Source of the DNA: Roseburia_C sp031555935 | GTDB taxonomy: Bacteria > Bacillota > Clostridia > Lachnospirales > Lachnospiraceae | NCBI GenBank assembly: GCA_031555935.1 | Contig: JAVBTX010000010.1 | Location: 117,077 to 181,076, forward strand | Direction of reading: 5' to 3' | Length of the DNA: 64,000 nucleotides | In this document: piece by piece, positions 7,336 to 16,287 of the stretch | Layout of the letters: the number at the start of each line of letters is the position of its first letter | How positions within the stretch are numbered: position 1 is the stretch's first letter | Position numbers and translations under genes: made by a program | The notes under the pieces: model-generated | Databases searched by the model: none | What the model was told of the DNA's origin: nothing | What the model saw: the letters and a program-made list of their open reading frames with translations, nothing else

Positions 7336-8610
7336 GTGATTAAAAAAGAAATGATAGCTATGCTTCTAGCAGGAGGACAGGGTAGCCGCCTGGGTGTATT
7401 AACTTCGAGGGTGGCTAAGCCTGCGGTAGCGTTTGGTGGAAAGTACAGAATAATTGATTTTCCGCTAAGTAACTGTATTAACTCGGGAATTGATACGGTG
7501 GGAGTGTTGACTCAGTATCAACCACTGCGGCTGAATACGCATATTGGGATCGGTATTCCGTGGGACTTAGACCGTAATAACGGTGGAGTAACGGTATTAC
7601 CGCCATATGAAAAAAGCGACAACAGCGAGTGGTATACGGGAACAGCGAATGCCATCTATCAGAATATGAACTATATGGAAAGCTATAATCCAGACTATGT
7701 GTTGATTCTTTCAGGCGATCATATTTACAAGATGGATTATGAGGTAATGCTTGACTTCCATAAGGCAAATAATGCAGATGTTACAATCGCTGCAATGCCA
7801 GTGCCGATTGAAGAGGCAAGCCGTTTTGGTGTGGTAATTACGGACGAGAATAAGCGGATTACGGAATTTGAAGAGAAGCCGGAGAATCCAAGAAGTAATT
7901 TGGCATCAATGGGTATCTATATATTCAGTTGGAAAGTCTTAAAAGAAAGTCTGTTGGCAATGAAGGACCAGAGTAATTGCGATTTTGGAAAGCACATTAT
8001 TCCATATTGCCACGAGAAGAGCCAGCGCTTGTTTGCCTATGAATATAATGGTTACTGGAAAGACGTAGGAACACTTGGTTCTTATTGGGAAGCCAATATG
8101 CAGTTAATAGACCTTATTCCAGAGTTCAATCTTTATGAGGAATATTGGAAAATATATACCAAGAGTGACATTATTGCACCACAGTATATATCAGCCAATT
8201 CAGTCGTCGAGAAATGTATTATCGGTGAGGGTTCGGAAATATATGGAGAGGTCCATAATTCAGTCATTGGTGCTGGTGTAACAGTTGGAAAGAATGCGGT
8301 AATCCGTGATTCAATAATTATGAAAAATTGTAAGATAGGTGAAAATGCTTTCATTGAAAACGCTATTGTTGCGGATTATACAACCATTGGTGAAAATTCC
8401 AAATTAGGTGTTGGTGAGTATGCGGAGAGCAAGTTAAATCCGAGTGTTTACTGCTTTGATTTAGTAACCGTTGGTGAAGATTCTGTGATACCGGCTGATG
8501 TTGAGATTGGAAAAAACACAGCGATAGCCGGAGTGACAACAGCAGCGGATTATACAAATGGAACATTGACAAGCGGAGATTTCATAATTAAGGAAGGTGA
8601 CGGAGTATGA
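7336..8610 (+). CDS. glgC: Glucose-1-phosphate adenylyltransferase, catalytic subunit
   Basis: Forms ADP-glucose from glucose-1-phosphate and ATP for glycogen synthesis. Shows the nucleotide-binding loop LLAGGQGSRLGVLT, the KPAVAFGGKYRIIDFPLSN segment, the catalytic Asp region SGDHIYKMDY, the sugar-binding FEEKPENPRS and a C-terminal left-handed beta-helix with hexapeptide-type repeats. At 424 residues the length fits. Two GTG codons are possible: 7327 overlaps the ribosome site AGAGG (7322-7327), whereas 7336 is 8 bases after it and gives the usual IKKEMIAMLLAGG N-terminus, so 7336 is chosen. The 3' end overlaps glgD by four bases (ATGA), implying translational coupling. Confidence 0.95.
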   Translation: MIKKEMIAMLLAGGQGSRLGVLTSRVAKPAVAFGGKYRIIDFPLSNCINSGIDTVGVLTQYQPLRLNTHIGIGIPWDLDRNNGGVTVLPPYEKSDNSEWYTGTANAIYQNMNYMESYNPDYVLILSGDHIYKMDYEVMLDFHKANNADVTIAAMPVPIEEASRFGVVITDENKRITEFEEKPENPRSNLASMGIYIFSWKVLKESLLAMKDQSNCDFGKHIIPYCHEKSQRLFAYEYNGYWKDVGTLGSYWEANMQLIDLIPEFNLYEEYWKIYTKSDIIAPQYISANSVVEKCIIGEGSEIYGEVHNSVIGAGVTVGKNAVIRDSIIMKNCKIGENAFIENAIVADYTTIGENSKLGVGEYAESKLNPSVYCFDLVTVGEDSVIPADVEIGKNTAIAGVTTAADYTNGTLTSGDFIIKEGDGV

Positions 8611-9725
8611 AGGCATTAGGAATAATTTTGGCAGGCGGAAATAATAGCCGGATGCAGGAACTTTCCAATAAGAGAGCAATTGCAGCGATGCCGGTGGGAG
8701 GGAGTTTTCGGTGTATCGATTTTGCACTGAGTAATATGACGAATTCTCATATTCAGACAGTTGCAGTATTGACCCAGTATAATTCCCGTTCATTGAATGA
8801 GCACCTGAGTTCCTCGAAATGGTGGGACTTCGGTAGAAAACAAGGTGGTTTGTATACGTTTACCCCGACCCTTACAGCAGATAATAGCTGGTGGTATCGC
8901 GGTACGGCAAATGCCATGTATCAGAACATTGATTTTCTGAAACGGCGTCATGAGCCATATGTAATCATTACCGGTGGTGATTGTGTCTATAAATTGGATT
9001 ATAACAAAGTGTTGGACTACCATATTGAGAAAAAAGCTGACATCACAGTAGTGTGCAAGGATGTGCCGGCAGAAGAGGACGTGAGCCGCTTTGGTGTACT
9101 ACGGATGAATGAGGATGCCAGAATCATTGAGTTTGAAGAGAAACCAATGGTAGCACAGTCGAATACAGTATCGACAGGTATTTATATTATTCGTCGAAGA
9201 CAGTTGATTGAAATGTTAGAGCGTTGCGAGGAAGAAGGTCGTTATGACTTTGTAACCGACATTTTGATTCGTTACAAGAATATGAAACGAATCTTTGGTT
9301 ACAAGATGAATGAATATTGGAGCAATATTTCCACCGTGGATTCTTATTACAAGGCAAACATGGACTTCCTAAAGCCGGAAGTAAGACAATATTTCTTCCG
9401 TGACTTCCCAAGAATCTACTCCAAGGTTGACGACTATCCACCAGCAAAATTCAATGTTGGCTCAGATGTTCGTAATAGCTTGGTTTCTAGCGGATGTATT
9501 GTAAACAGTAAAATTGAAAACTCGCTGTTATTTAAGAATGTTTTCGTTGGAAAAAATTGTGTGATTAAGAACTCCATTATTTTGAATGAAGTTTACATTG
9601 GGGATAATGCACATATTGAGAACTGTATTGTAGAAAGCCGCGGTACATTAAAGGCAAATACTTACTACAGTGGCGATAATGGTCTTAAAATTGTGTTAGA
9701 GCACAATGAACGCTATACGCTTTAG
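8607..9725 (+). CDS. glgD: Glucose-1-phosphate adenylyltransferase, GlgD subunit
   Basis: Partner of GlgC in Firmicutes. The same fold is visible (ALGIILAGG at the N-terminus, ITGGDCVYKLDY, FEEKPMVAQS, C-terminal beta-helix), but the phosphate-binding loop is degraded: GGxGxRLxxLT is replaced by GGNNSRMQELS. This is typical of GlgD, which has little activity alone and stimulates GlgC. 372 residues. It begins inside the glgC stop region, and spoVG follows 45 bases later without an obvious terminator between. Confidence 0.93.
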   Translation: MKALGIILAGGNNSRMQELSNKRAIAAMPVGGSFRCIDFALSNMTNSHIQTVAVLTQYNSRSLNEHLSSSKWWDFGRKQGGLYTFTPTLTADNSWWYRGTANAMYQNIDFLKRRHEPYVIITGGDCVYKLDYNKVLDYHIEKKADITVVCKDVPAEEDVSRFGVLRMNEDARIIEFEEKPMVAQSNTVSTGIYIIRRRQLIEMLERCEEEGRYDFVTDILIRYKNMKRIFGYKMNEYWSNISTVDSYYKANMDFLKPEVRQYFFRDFPRIYSKVDDYPPAKFNVGSDVRNSLVSSGCIVNSKIENSLLFKNVFVGKNCVIKNSIILNEVYIGDNAHIENCIVESRGTLKANTYYSGDNGLKIVLEHNERYTL

Positions 9726-9770
9726 GGATAGACATTAGAGAAGGTACAGAATTGAAAGGGGCTAAGGAGA

Positions 9771-10043
9771 ATGAAGATCACAGATGTGCGCGTACGTAAA
9801 GTTGAAAAAGAAGGCAAAATGAAAGCAATCGTATCAATTACAATTGACGAGGAGTTTGTTGTACATGATATAAAAGTGATTGACGGTGAAAAGGGGTTAT
9901 TCATCGCAATGCCAAGCAGGAAAGCAGCAGATGGCGAATATCGGGATATTGCTCATCCAATTAATTCCGATACACGAAGCAAGATTCAGCAAATCATCCT
10001 GGAAAAGTATCAGGAGGAGATGGAAGCGCTTCAAGAAAGCTAA
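9771..10043 (+). CDS. spoVG: Septation/regulatory protein SpoVG
   Basis: A 90-residue protein that starts MKITDVRVRKV and contains the family signatures GLFIAMPSRK and YRDIAHPINSDTR. SpoVG is a small nucleic-acid-binding regulator affecting sporulation, septation and virulence genes in Firmicutes. AAGGAG precedes the ATG. The gene sits just upstream of glmU-like, pth and mfd genes, as in Bacillus, but here it seems to be transcribed with glgCD and is closed by its own terminator. Confidence 0.95.
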   Translation: MKITDVRVRKVEKEGKMKAIVSITIDEEFVVHDIKVIDGEKGLFIAMPSRKAADGEYRDIAHPINSDTRSKIQQIILEKYQEEMEALQES

Positions 10044-10088
10044 GCAACATAGTAATGCACATAGCAATGAAACATTTGCAATAGAAGA

Positions 10089-10127
10089 GGAAGAAAATGT
10101 TTAAAAAGCATTTTCTTCCCTTTTTTT
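10089..10127 (+). terminator. Terminator after spoVG
   Basis: Perfect 11-bp stem (10089-10099 with 10109-10119), nine-base loop and a run of seven T residues. Confidence 0.9.
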
Positions 10128-10128
10128 A

Positions 10129-10157
10129 ATGACAAAACATGATAAATCGTATAAAAT
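10129..10157 (+). promoter_or_regulatory. Promoter of the glmU-like/pth/mfd operon
   Basis: ATGACA (10129-10134) and TAAAAT (10152-10157), 17 bases apart, directly after the spoVG terminator and 35 bases before the start codon at 10192. Confidence 0.55.
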
Positions 10158-10191
10158 AGCAGAAGATATGAAATGTTTGGAGGAACACATT

Positions 10192-10926
10192 ATGTTAAAG
10201 GCAGTTATTTTGGCAGCAGGAAAAGGAACAAGAATGAAATCGGATTTACCGAAGGTAGTACATACAATCGACGGAAAGTGTCTGGTGGATTATGTCGTAG
10301 ATGCAGCAAAAGGAGCGGGAGCAGTAAAAGTGTGTCTGGTCGTTGGTTATCAGGCAGATGTGGTAAAGAACACAATTGTAAGCAAGGATGTTGAATATGC
10401 AATGCAGGAGGAACAGCTTGGCACTGGTCATGCCGTAAAATGTGCGAAAGAGTTCTTAGGAACAGAAGGCCAGACCCTGATTCTCTTCGGTGACACACCG
10501 TTAATCACCGCAGCAACGTTGAAACGCTTATTAGACTATCATAAAGAAAATGGCAATGCGGTGACTGTGCTTTCGGCGCAGATTGATGACCCAAGTGGTT
10601 ATGGCAGAATTATCCGTGATGAGAACGGAACATTTGTAAAGAGTGTAGAGCACAAGGATGCAACGGCGGCGGAACTGCGCTCGAAAGAAATTAATTCCGG
10701 TATGTATATCTTTGAAACAAAAGAGCTAAGTGAAGCACTTGAGCTGATTCAGCCAAATAATGTGCAGGGCGAATATTATTTACCGGATACATTAACAATA
10801 ATCAAAGAAAAAGGACTGCGGGTGGATGCGTTTGCCTTGGAAGGACCAGAAGATATTTCGGGTGTCAATGACCAGGAGCAGCTCGATACAGCCACACAAG
10901 TAATCCGCAGTAGAAGGAAAATCTAA
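10192..10926 (+). CDS. GlmU-like nucleotidyltransferase, uridylyltransferase domain only
   Basis: Sugar-1-phosphate nucleotidyltransferase of the GlmU type, expected to make UDP-GlcNAc from GlcNAc-1-phosphate. Motifs: LAAGKGTRMKSDLPKVVH (N-terminal loop with catalytic Arg and Lys), EQLGTGHAV, LFGDTPLI (metal Asp) and INSGMYIF. It has 244 residues and stops after the GVNDQEQL motif, where a full GlmU (about 455 residues) would continue into its acetyltransferase beta-helix. No remnant of that domain follows; pth starts on the stop codon. The frame opens 21 codons earlier (10129), but GGAGG lies seven bases before 10192 and the conserved protein begins there. Confidence 0.88.
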   Translation: MLKAVILAAGKGTRMKSDLPKVVHTIDGKCLVDYVVDAAKGAGAVKVCLVVGYQADVVKNTIVSKDVEYAMQEEQLGTGHAVKCAKEFLGTEGQTLILFGDTPLITAATLKRLLDYHKENGNAVTVLSAQIDDPSGYGRIIRDENGTFVKSVEHKDATAAELRSKEINSGMYIFETKELSEALELIQPNNVQGEYYLPDTLTIIKEKGLRVDAFALEGPEDISGVNDQEQLDTATQVIRSRRKI

Positions 10927-11504
10927 TGTATATCATAGCAGGACTCGGAAATCCTGGCAGAGCCTATCAGAAGACGAGGCATAATGTGGGATTTGATGTC
11001 ATTGATTGTATTGCTGATAAATATAATATTGATATATCTGAGAAGAAATTCAAAGCACTTCTTGGAAAAGGTGTGATTGAGGGGCAGAAGGTTGTGCTGG
11101 TGAAGCCTCAGACATTTATGAATTTAAGTGGTGAAAGTCTTGGCGATGTGGTTCGTTATTTTAAAACAGAACCAGAGAGCGAATTGATTGTTATTTATGA
11201 TGACATCAGTTTACCGCCCGGACAACTGCGAATTCGTAAGAAGGGCAGTGCTGGCGGGCATAATGGAATGAAGAGTATTATTGCCCATTTGGGGACACAG
11301 AACTTTCTGCGAATTAAGGTGGGCGTTGGTGAAAAGCCGCCCGGCTGGGATTTGGCAGACTACGTTCTCGGGAGAATGTCGAAAGCGGAACGCTCGGATG
11401 CCGAGGAATCATTTGTAGATGCGGTGGGAGCCATATCGCTGCTGTTAAAGGGCGAAGTGGAATCAGCCATGAATCAATATAATGCCAAAAAGAATGGAGT
11501 ATAA
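10926..11504 (+). CDS. pth: Peptidyl-tRNA hydrolase
   Basis: Releases tRNA from prematurely dropped peptidyl-tRNA. The N-terminus MYIIAGLGNPGRAYQKTRHNVGFD includes the catalytic His of the TRHNVG motif. VKPQTFMNLSGE, VIYDDISLPPGQLRIRKKGSAGGHNGMKS and LRIKVGVGEKP are the standard family blocks. Normal length (192). Its ATG shares one base with the upstream stop codon, and mfd begins two bases after its end. Confidence 0.97.
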   Translation: MYIIAGLGNPGRAYQKTRHNVGFDVIDCIADKYNIDISEKKFKALLGKGVIEGQKVVLVKPQTFMNLSGESLGDVVRYFKTEPESELIVIYDDISLPPGQLRIRKKGSAGGHNGMKSIIAHLGTQNFLRIKVGVGEKPPGWDLADYVLGRMSKAERSDAEESFVDAVGAISLLLKGEVESAMNQYNAKKNGV

Positions 11505-11505
11505 A

Positions 11506-14500
11506 ATGGATGCATTTTTGCAGCCACTAAGAGAATTAGAGGAATTGCAGGAGGCCGCGAAGGAGGTCAAATCCACAAGTGGAATTGTCCAAATCTCTGG
11601 ATGCGTGGATGCTCAGAAATCACATATGATGTATGGCTGTAGCGATGGTTTTAAGAATAAAATCATCGTTACTTTTAATGAGCAAAAAGCAAAAGAGCTC
11701 TATGATGATTATCGTTTCTTTGATAAAGAACTGTTATCCTATCCGGCCAAAGATATTTTGTTTTATCAGTCTGATATTCGCGGAAATTTGCTGACCAAGG
11801 AACGGATTTTGGTTTGTAAGCAGATAGCAATGGGAGCAGGTGTAACGGTAATTACAACATATGATGCCTTGATGAATCGAATGGCTGAACCGGAAAACTT
11901 CGCAAGTGCAGTACATCATCTCAAAGTAGGCGGAGCACTTGATATTGAAAAAATACCGCTTGAGCTGGTGCAGATGGGCTACGTCAGAAATTATCAAGCC
12001 GAAAACCCAGGCGAATTTGCCGTTCGTGGCGGAATATTAGATATCTATTTACTGACTGAAGAGAATCCGTACCGGATTGAATTGTGGGGCGATGAAATAG
12101 ATTCGATTCGTTGCTATGATGCGCAGAGCCAGCGCTCAATAGAAAATTTAGAAGCGGTAACAATCTATCCGGCAGCAGAGTTTGTCTTGACCAGTGCTGC
12201 CACCGAGAAAGGCTTGGAAAAGCTTGAAAAAGAAAGTAAATGGGTCGAAGAAAAATTTCGTGAGCAAATGAAAACGGAAGAAGCGCACCGTATAAAAATG
12301 GGATATGAAGCACTGAAAGAAGAAATTCAGGAGCTTGGCGGTGGTGCCAATATTGATAATAGCCTATCCTATTTTTGGGAAAAGAGCGTCAGCTTGCTTG
12401 ACTGTTTTGATAAAAATGACACCATTGTATTTTTGGATGAGCCGGCACGATTGCTCGAAAAGGGGCGTGTGACAGAACAGGAATTTTCCGATAGTATGCA
12501 GCAACGTTTGGAAAAGGGATATATTTTGCCGGGTCAGATGGAAGCGCTATTTAGCACGAAGGAAATTCTTGCCCGTTTGTCGGCAATGCACTGTGTTGCC
12601 TTAGCGGCCCTTGATATGAAGCTAAAGGAAATGGATATCAAGACCCGTTTTCATATGCAGGTTAAGAGTGTCAATCCATATAACAATAGCTTTGAGTTGT
12701 TGGTCAAGGACTTGAAACGATATAAGAAAAATGGTTATCGGGTTATTTTGTTGTCGGGCTCAAGGACGAGAGCAGAGCATTTGGCAAAAGATTTAAGTGG
12801 CGAAGAATTAAACTGCTTTTATTCGACTGATTACGACCATCTGGTGAAGCCCGGAGAAATTATGACGGCTTATGGAAAAATCAAACGAGGCTATGAATAT
12901 CCATTGCTGAAATTTGTGGTAATCTCCGAAAGCGATATTTTTGGCGGTGAAAAGAAAAAGAAGAAAAAGCGGAAAAAATATGAAGGCGAGAAAATTCAAA
13001 GCTTTAGTGAGCTGGCCATTGGTGATTACGTTGTTCATGAAAATCACGGGCTTGGAATTTATCGTGGAATTGAAAAGGTTGAGGTCGATAAGACCATCAA
13101 GGATTATATCAAAATAGAATATGCCAAGAGTGGAAATCTATACATTTTAGCAACCCAGTTGGAGCTGATTCAAAAGTACGCTGGCAGTGATGCTAAAAAA
13201 CCAAAGCTGAATCGCTTAGGTGGTCAGGAATGGCAGAAGACCAAGACAAGAGTTCGTGGTGCGGTGAAGGAAATCGCCAAGGAACTAGTTCAGCTCTATG
13301 CTCTGCGGCAGCAGCAACAGGGCTTTGTCTACGGTGAAGATACGGTATGGCAGCGAGAATTTGAAGAAATGTTTCCATTTACGGAGACTGAGGATCAGGA
13401 ACTAGCGATTGAAGCGACTAAACAGGATATGGAAAGCACCAAGATTATGGACCGCTTAATATGCGGCGATGTCGGTTATGGCAAGACTGAGGTTGCGATT
13501 CGAGCGGCATTTAAGGCCGTGCAGGAGGGCAAACAGGTCGTGTATCTGGTACCGACTACAATCCTGGCGCAGCAGCACTATAATACCTTTGCTCAACGAA
13601 TGAAGGATTTTCCGGTACGAGTTGATTTGCTATGTCGTTTCCGTAGTTCGGCGCAACAGAAAAAATCAATTGAAGATTTGAAAAAGGGAATGGTCGATAT
13701 TGTGATTGGAACCCACCGGGTCTTGTCGAAGGATGTGCAGTTTAAAGATTTGGGACTTCTGATTGTTGATGAAGAACAGCGTTTTGGTGTCACTCACAAA
13801 GAGAAAATCAAACAATTAAAGACTAATATCGATGTGCTGACGCTGACGGCAACACCAATACCGCGAACCTTGCATATGAGTTTAATTGGGATTCGTGATA
13901 TGAGTGTCCTAGAAGAACCGCCGATGGACCGAATGGCAATCCAGACCTATGTCATGGAATATAATGAAGAGATGGTGCGGGAAGCAATTGAGCGGGAGCT
14001 CTCCCGTGGCGGACAGGTGTATTATGTGTTTAACCGGGTCAATCAAATCGAAGATGTTGCCATCAAAATTGAATCCTTAGTACCGGAGGCAACGGTGGCA
14101 TTTGCTCATGGCCAGATGCGGGAAAAAGAACTAGAGGATATCATGTATCGTTTTATCAATGGTGAAATTGACGTCTTAGTATCGACGACGATTATCGAGA
14201 CTGGGCTGGATATTTCCAATGTCAATACAATGATTATTCACGATGCTGATAATATGGGCTTATCCCAATTGTATCAGTTACGTGGACGGGTTGGCCGTTC
14301 GAACCGGACAGCATATGCCTTTTTGATGTATCGCCGTGATAAGATGCTAAAAGAAATTGCCGAGAAACGTCTCGCAGCAATCAAGGAATTTACCGAGCTT
14401 GGCAGCGGCTTTAAAATTGCCATGCGGGATTTGGAACTGCGTGGTGCGGGAAATCTGCTCGGCGAAGACCAAAGCGGTCACATGGAAGCGGTCGGTTATG

Positions 14501-15030
14501 ACCTCTATTGTAAAATGCTTAACGAGGCAGTCAAAACGGCAAAGGGCATTCCTTTGGAGGAACCATTTGATACCTCGGTGGATATTCAAATCGATGCATT
14601 TATCCCGGTTACCTATATTCCAAATGAATATCAGAAGCTGGATATTTACAAGCGCATGGCGGTCATTGAAAATGAAGAAGAGAGCGAAGAAATGCTCGAA
14701 GAATTAATCGACCGCTTTGGTGACCCGCCAAAATCAGTAACCAATCTATTGCTGATTGCTCGTTTAAAGGCGAAGGCACATCAGGCTGAAATCAAAGAAC
14801 TGGTGCAAAAGGAAAACGAAATCCGTTTTGTTCTATATGAAATGGCAAAGGTTGATGTAACGAAAATACCACAGCTTTTGGATGTATACAAACCACGGCT
14901 AAAATTTACGCCGGAAGCCAAAGGACCATATTTTACATTGCAGACCAAGGTAAATGACCGGAAGGACCAGCAAGATGCATTAGCGGCAATCGAAACATTT
15001 TTATCTGATGTAAAGATGATAATGTTATAA
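11506..15030 (+). CDS. mfd: Transcription-repair coupling factor Mfd
   Basis: Removes RNA polymerase stalled at DNA lesions and recruits UvrA. Order of parts: UvrB-like module (about 1-330), RNA-polymerase interaction domain (YVVHENHGLGIYRGIEKVEVD through LYILATQLELIQKYAG), helicase with Walker A GDVGYGKTEVA and DEEQRFG box, TRG motif region (LRGRVGRSNRTAYAFL) and C-terminal UvrA-binding domain. 1174 residues, normal. A very basic run (KKKKKKRKK) precedes the RNA-polymerase domain. The frame opens at 11482 inside pth, but GGAG sits eight bases before 11506, giving MDAFLQPLRELEEL. Confidence 0.97.
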   Translation: MDAFLQPLRELEELQEAAKEVKSTSGIVQISGCVDAQKSHMMYGCSDGFKNKIIVTFNEQKAKELYDDYRFFDKELLSYPAKDILFYQSDIRGNLLTKERILVCKQIAMGAGVTVITTYDALMNRMAEPENFASAVHHLKVGGALDIEKIPLELVQMGYVRNYQAENPGEFAVRGGILDIYLLTEENPYRIELWGDEIDSIRCYDAQSQRSIENLEAVTIYPAAEFVLTSAATEKGLEKLEKESKWVEEKFREQMKTEEAHRIKMGYEALKEEIQELGGGANIDNSLSYFWEKSVSLLDCFDKNDTIVFLDEPARLLEKGRVTEQEFSDSMQQRLEKGYILPGQMEALFSTKEILARLSAMHCVALAALDMKLKEMDIKTRFHMQVKSVNPYNNSFELLVKDLKRYKKNGYRVILLSGSRTRAEHLAKDLSGEELNCFYSTDYDHLVKPGEIMTAYGKIKRGYEYPLLKFVVISESDIFGGEKKKKKKRKKYEGEKIQSFSELAIGDYVVHENHGLGIYRGIEKVEVDKTIKDYIKIEYAKSGNLYILATQLELIQKYAGSDAKKPKLNRLGGQEWQKTKTRVRGAVKEIAKELVQLYALRQQQQGFVYGEDTVWQREFEEMFPFTETEDQELAIEATKQDMESTKIMDRLICGDVGYGKTEVAIRAAFKAVQEGKQVVYLVPTTILAQQHYNTFAQRMKDFPVRVDLLCRFRSSAQQKKSIEDLKKGMVDIVIGTHRVLSKDVQFKDLGLLIVDEEQRFGVTHKEKIKQLKTNIDVLTLTATPIPRTLHMSLIGIRDMSVLEEPPMDRMAIQTYVMEYNEEMVREAIERELSRGGQVYYVFNRVNQIEDVAIKIESLVPEATVAFAHGQMREKELEDIMYRFINGEIDVLVSTTIIETGLDISNVNTMIIHDADNMGLSQLYQLRGRVGRSNRTAYAFLMYRRDKMLKEIAEKRLAAIKEFTELGSGFKIAMRDLELRGAGNLLGEDQSGHMEAVGYDLYCKMLNEAVKTAKGIPLEEPFDTSVDIQIDAFIPVTYIPNEYQKLDIYKRMAVIENEEESEEMLEELIDRFGDPPKSVTNLLLIARLKAKAHQAEIKELVQKENEIRFVLYEMAKVDVTKIPQLLDVYKPRLKFTPEAKGPYFTLQTKVNDRKDQQDALAAIETFLSDVKMIML

Positions 15031-15034
15031 ATGC

Positions 15035-15095
15035 AAGCCGCAACATAGGATGCAGCATGGGATGTAACATCCCATGCAAGAAAAACTTGCGGCTT
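15035..15095 (+). terminator. Nested inverted repeats between mfd and prsA-like gene
   Basis: An inner perfect 10-bp hairpin (15055-15064 with 15068-15077, three-base loop) is enclosed by a 9-bp outer repeat (15035-15043 with 15087-15095). There is no T-run after it, so it may be a weak terminator or a structured leader. Confidence 0.5.
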
Positions 15096-15115
15096 CCCCG
15101 AAAAAGAATTATAAT
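15087..15115 (+). promoter_or_regulatory. Promoter of the PrsA-like lipoprotein gene
   Basis: TTGCGG (15087-15092) and TATAAT (15110-15115), 17 bases apart. The -35 box is the distal arm of the preceding hairpin. Confidence 0.5.
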
Positions 15116-15150
15116 GTACCAATGAGTATAAATTTAGGAGGACAACCAAT

Positions 15151-16203
15151 ATGAATATGAAACAAAAAATATCCCTGTCATTGGCAGGCGTGATGACAGC
15201 ATCAGCATTATTAGCAGGATGTGGAAGTCAAATAGATCAAGATGCGATAGTGGCAACATTAAAAGCTGGTGACACAACCATCGAGATTTCCTTAGGACAA
15301 GCTAATTTTATGGCACAATACCAGGCCGTATCATATGACTCAGGCTATATGAACTACTTCGGTGAGGATATGTGGTCCTCCGATTTATTTGGAAGCGGCA
15401 AAACTATGACGGAGGATGTCAAAGAAGATGTTTTAGAAGGTATTTTAACAGCAAAATTATTAGAGCTGCATATGGCGGATTATGATGTAACCATTACCGA
15501 TGAAGAGATGGATGCAATGAAGAGTGCGGCAAAGCAGTTTATGGCGGATAACAGTAAAAAGGCTATTAACAAAATGGGTGCAAAAGAAGAATACGTGGTC
15601 GAATTACTGCACCAGAGCCGAATCACCACGAAAATGAGTGAAGCCATTAAGGCTGAAGCAGATCAGAATGTCAGTGATGATGAAGCCGCCCAGCGGACCT
15701 TTAGTTATATCAAAGTAAGTGCAACCGGATATACCGATGAAGAAAGTAATACAGTGGAATATTCGGCTGAAGAAAAAACACAGCTAGAAACAGATATGAA
15801 GGCAGTAGCGGAGGCGGCAAAAGAAGATTTTGAGGCAGCCGCAGAGGAAAATGAATATGAAGTAGAGACCAGATCATATGGTACCGATGAAGCCAGTCTG
15901 GATGAAAAGGTGATTGCCGCTGCCGATGCCTTAAAAGAGGGTGAGGTATCAGATTTAATTACCGCTGATGATGACAATTATTATATTCTTCGCCTCGATA
16001 GTGAGTTCGATGAAGAAAAGACGGAAGCCAAAAAAGAAAGCATTATTAGCCAGCGGGAAACCGATCTTTATAACGAAGTGCTGGAGGGATATAAAGCAGA
16101 TGTAGAGTGGACCATCAAAGAAAAAGTCTGGGAGCCAGTAAACTTTGAAGAACTTTATACCATCAAAGCAGCAGATACAGAAGAAATGACAGCGACAGAA
16201 TAA
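15151..16203 (+). CDS. PrsA/SurA-like peptidylprolyl isomerase lipoprotein
   Basis: Extracytoplasmic foldase candidate. Signal peptide with lipobox LLAGC, lipidated Cys24. The SurA-type N-terminal helical region spans roughly residues 40-175, followed by a parvulin-like segment (from FSYIKVSATGY to YYILRLDSEF, about 190-290) interrupted by an acidic Glu/Ala-rich stretch. The parvulin core is divergent, so catalytic activity is uncertain and a chaperone role is possible. 350 residues. AGGAGG precedes the ATG. It stands alone after mfd and is closed by a terminator at 16220. Confidence 0.8.
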   Translation: MNMKQKISLSLAGVMTASALLAGCGSQIDQDAIVATLKAGDTTIEISLGQANFMAQYQAVSYDSGYMNYFGEDMWSSDLFGSGKTMTEDVKEDVLEGILTAKLLELHMADYDVTITDEEMDAMKSAAKQFMADNSKKAINKMGAKEEYVVELLHQSRITTKMSEAIKAEADQNVSDDEAAQRTFSYIKVSATGYTDEESNTVEYSAEEKTQLETDMKAVAEAAKEDFEAAAEENEYEVETRSYGTDEASLDEKVIAAADALKEGEVSDLITADDDNYYILRLDSEFDEEKTEAKKESIISQRETDLYNEVLEGYKADVEWTIKEKVWEPVNFEELYTIKAADTEEMTATE

Positions 16204-16219
16204 CAAAAATTAAAAATGG

Positions 16220-16262
16220 GGGTGTTTCAAAGTAGTGTTATATTTGAAACGCCCTCTTTTAT
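16220..16262 (+). terminator. Terminator after the PrsA-like gene
   Basis: Stem of 12 pairs with one G-T wobble (16220-16231 with 16243-16254) followed by TCTTTTAT. Confidence 0.8.
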
Positions 16263-16287
16263 ATAGTAAAGGATGGAAGTTAGTAAA

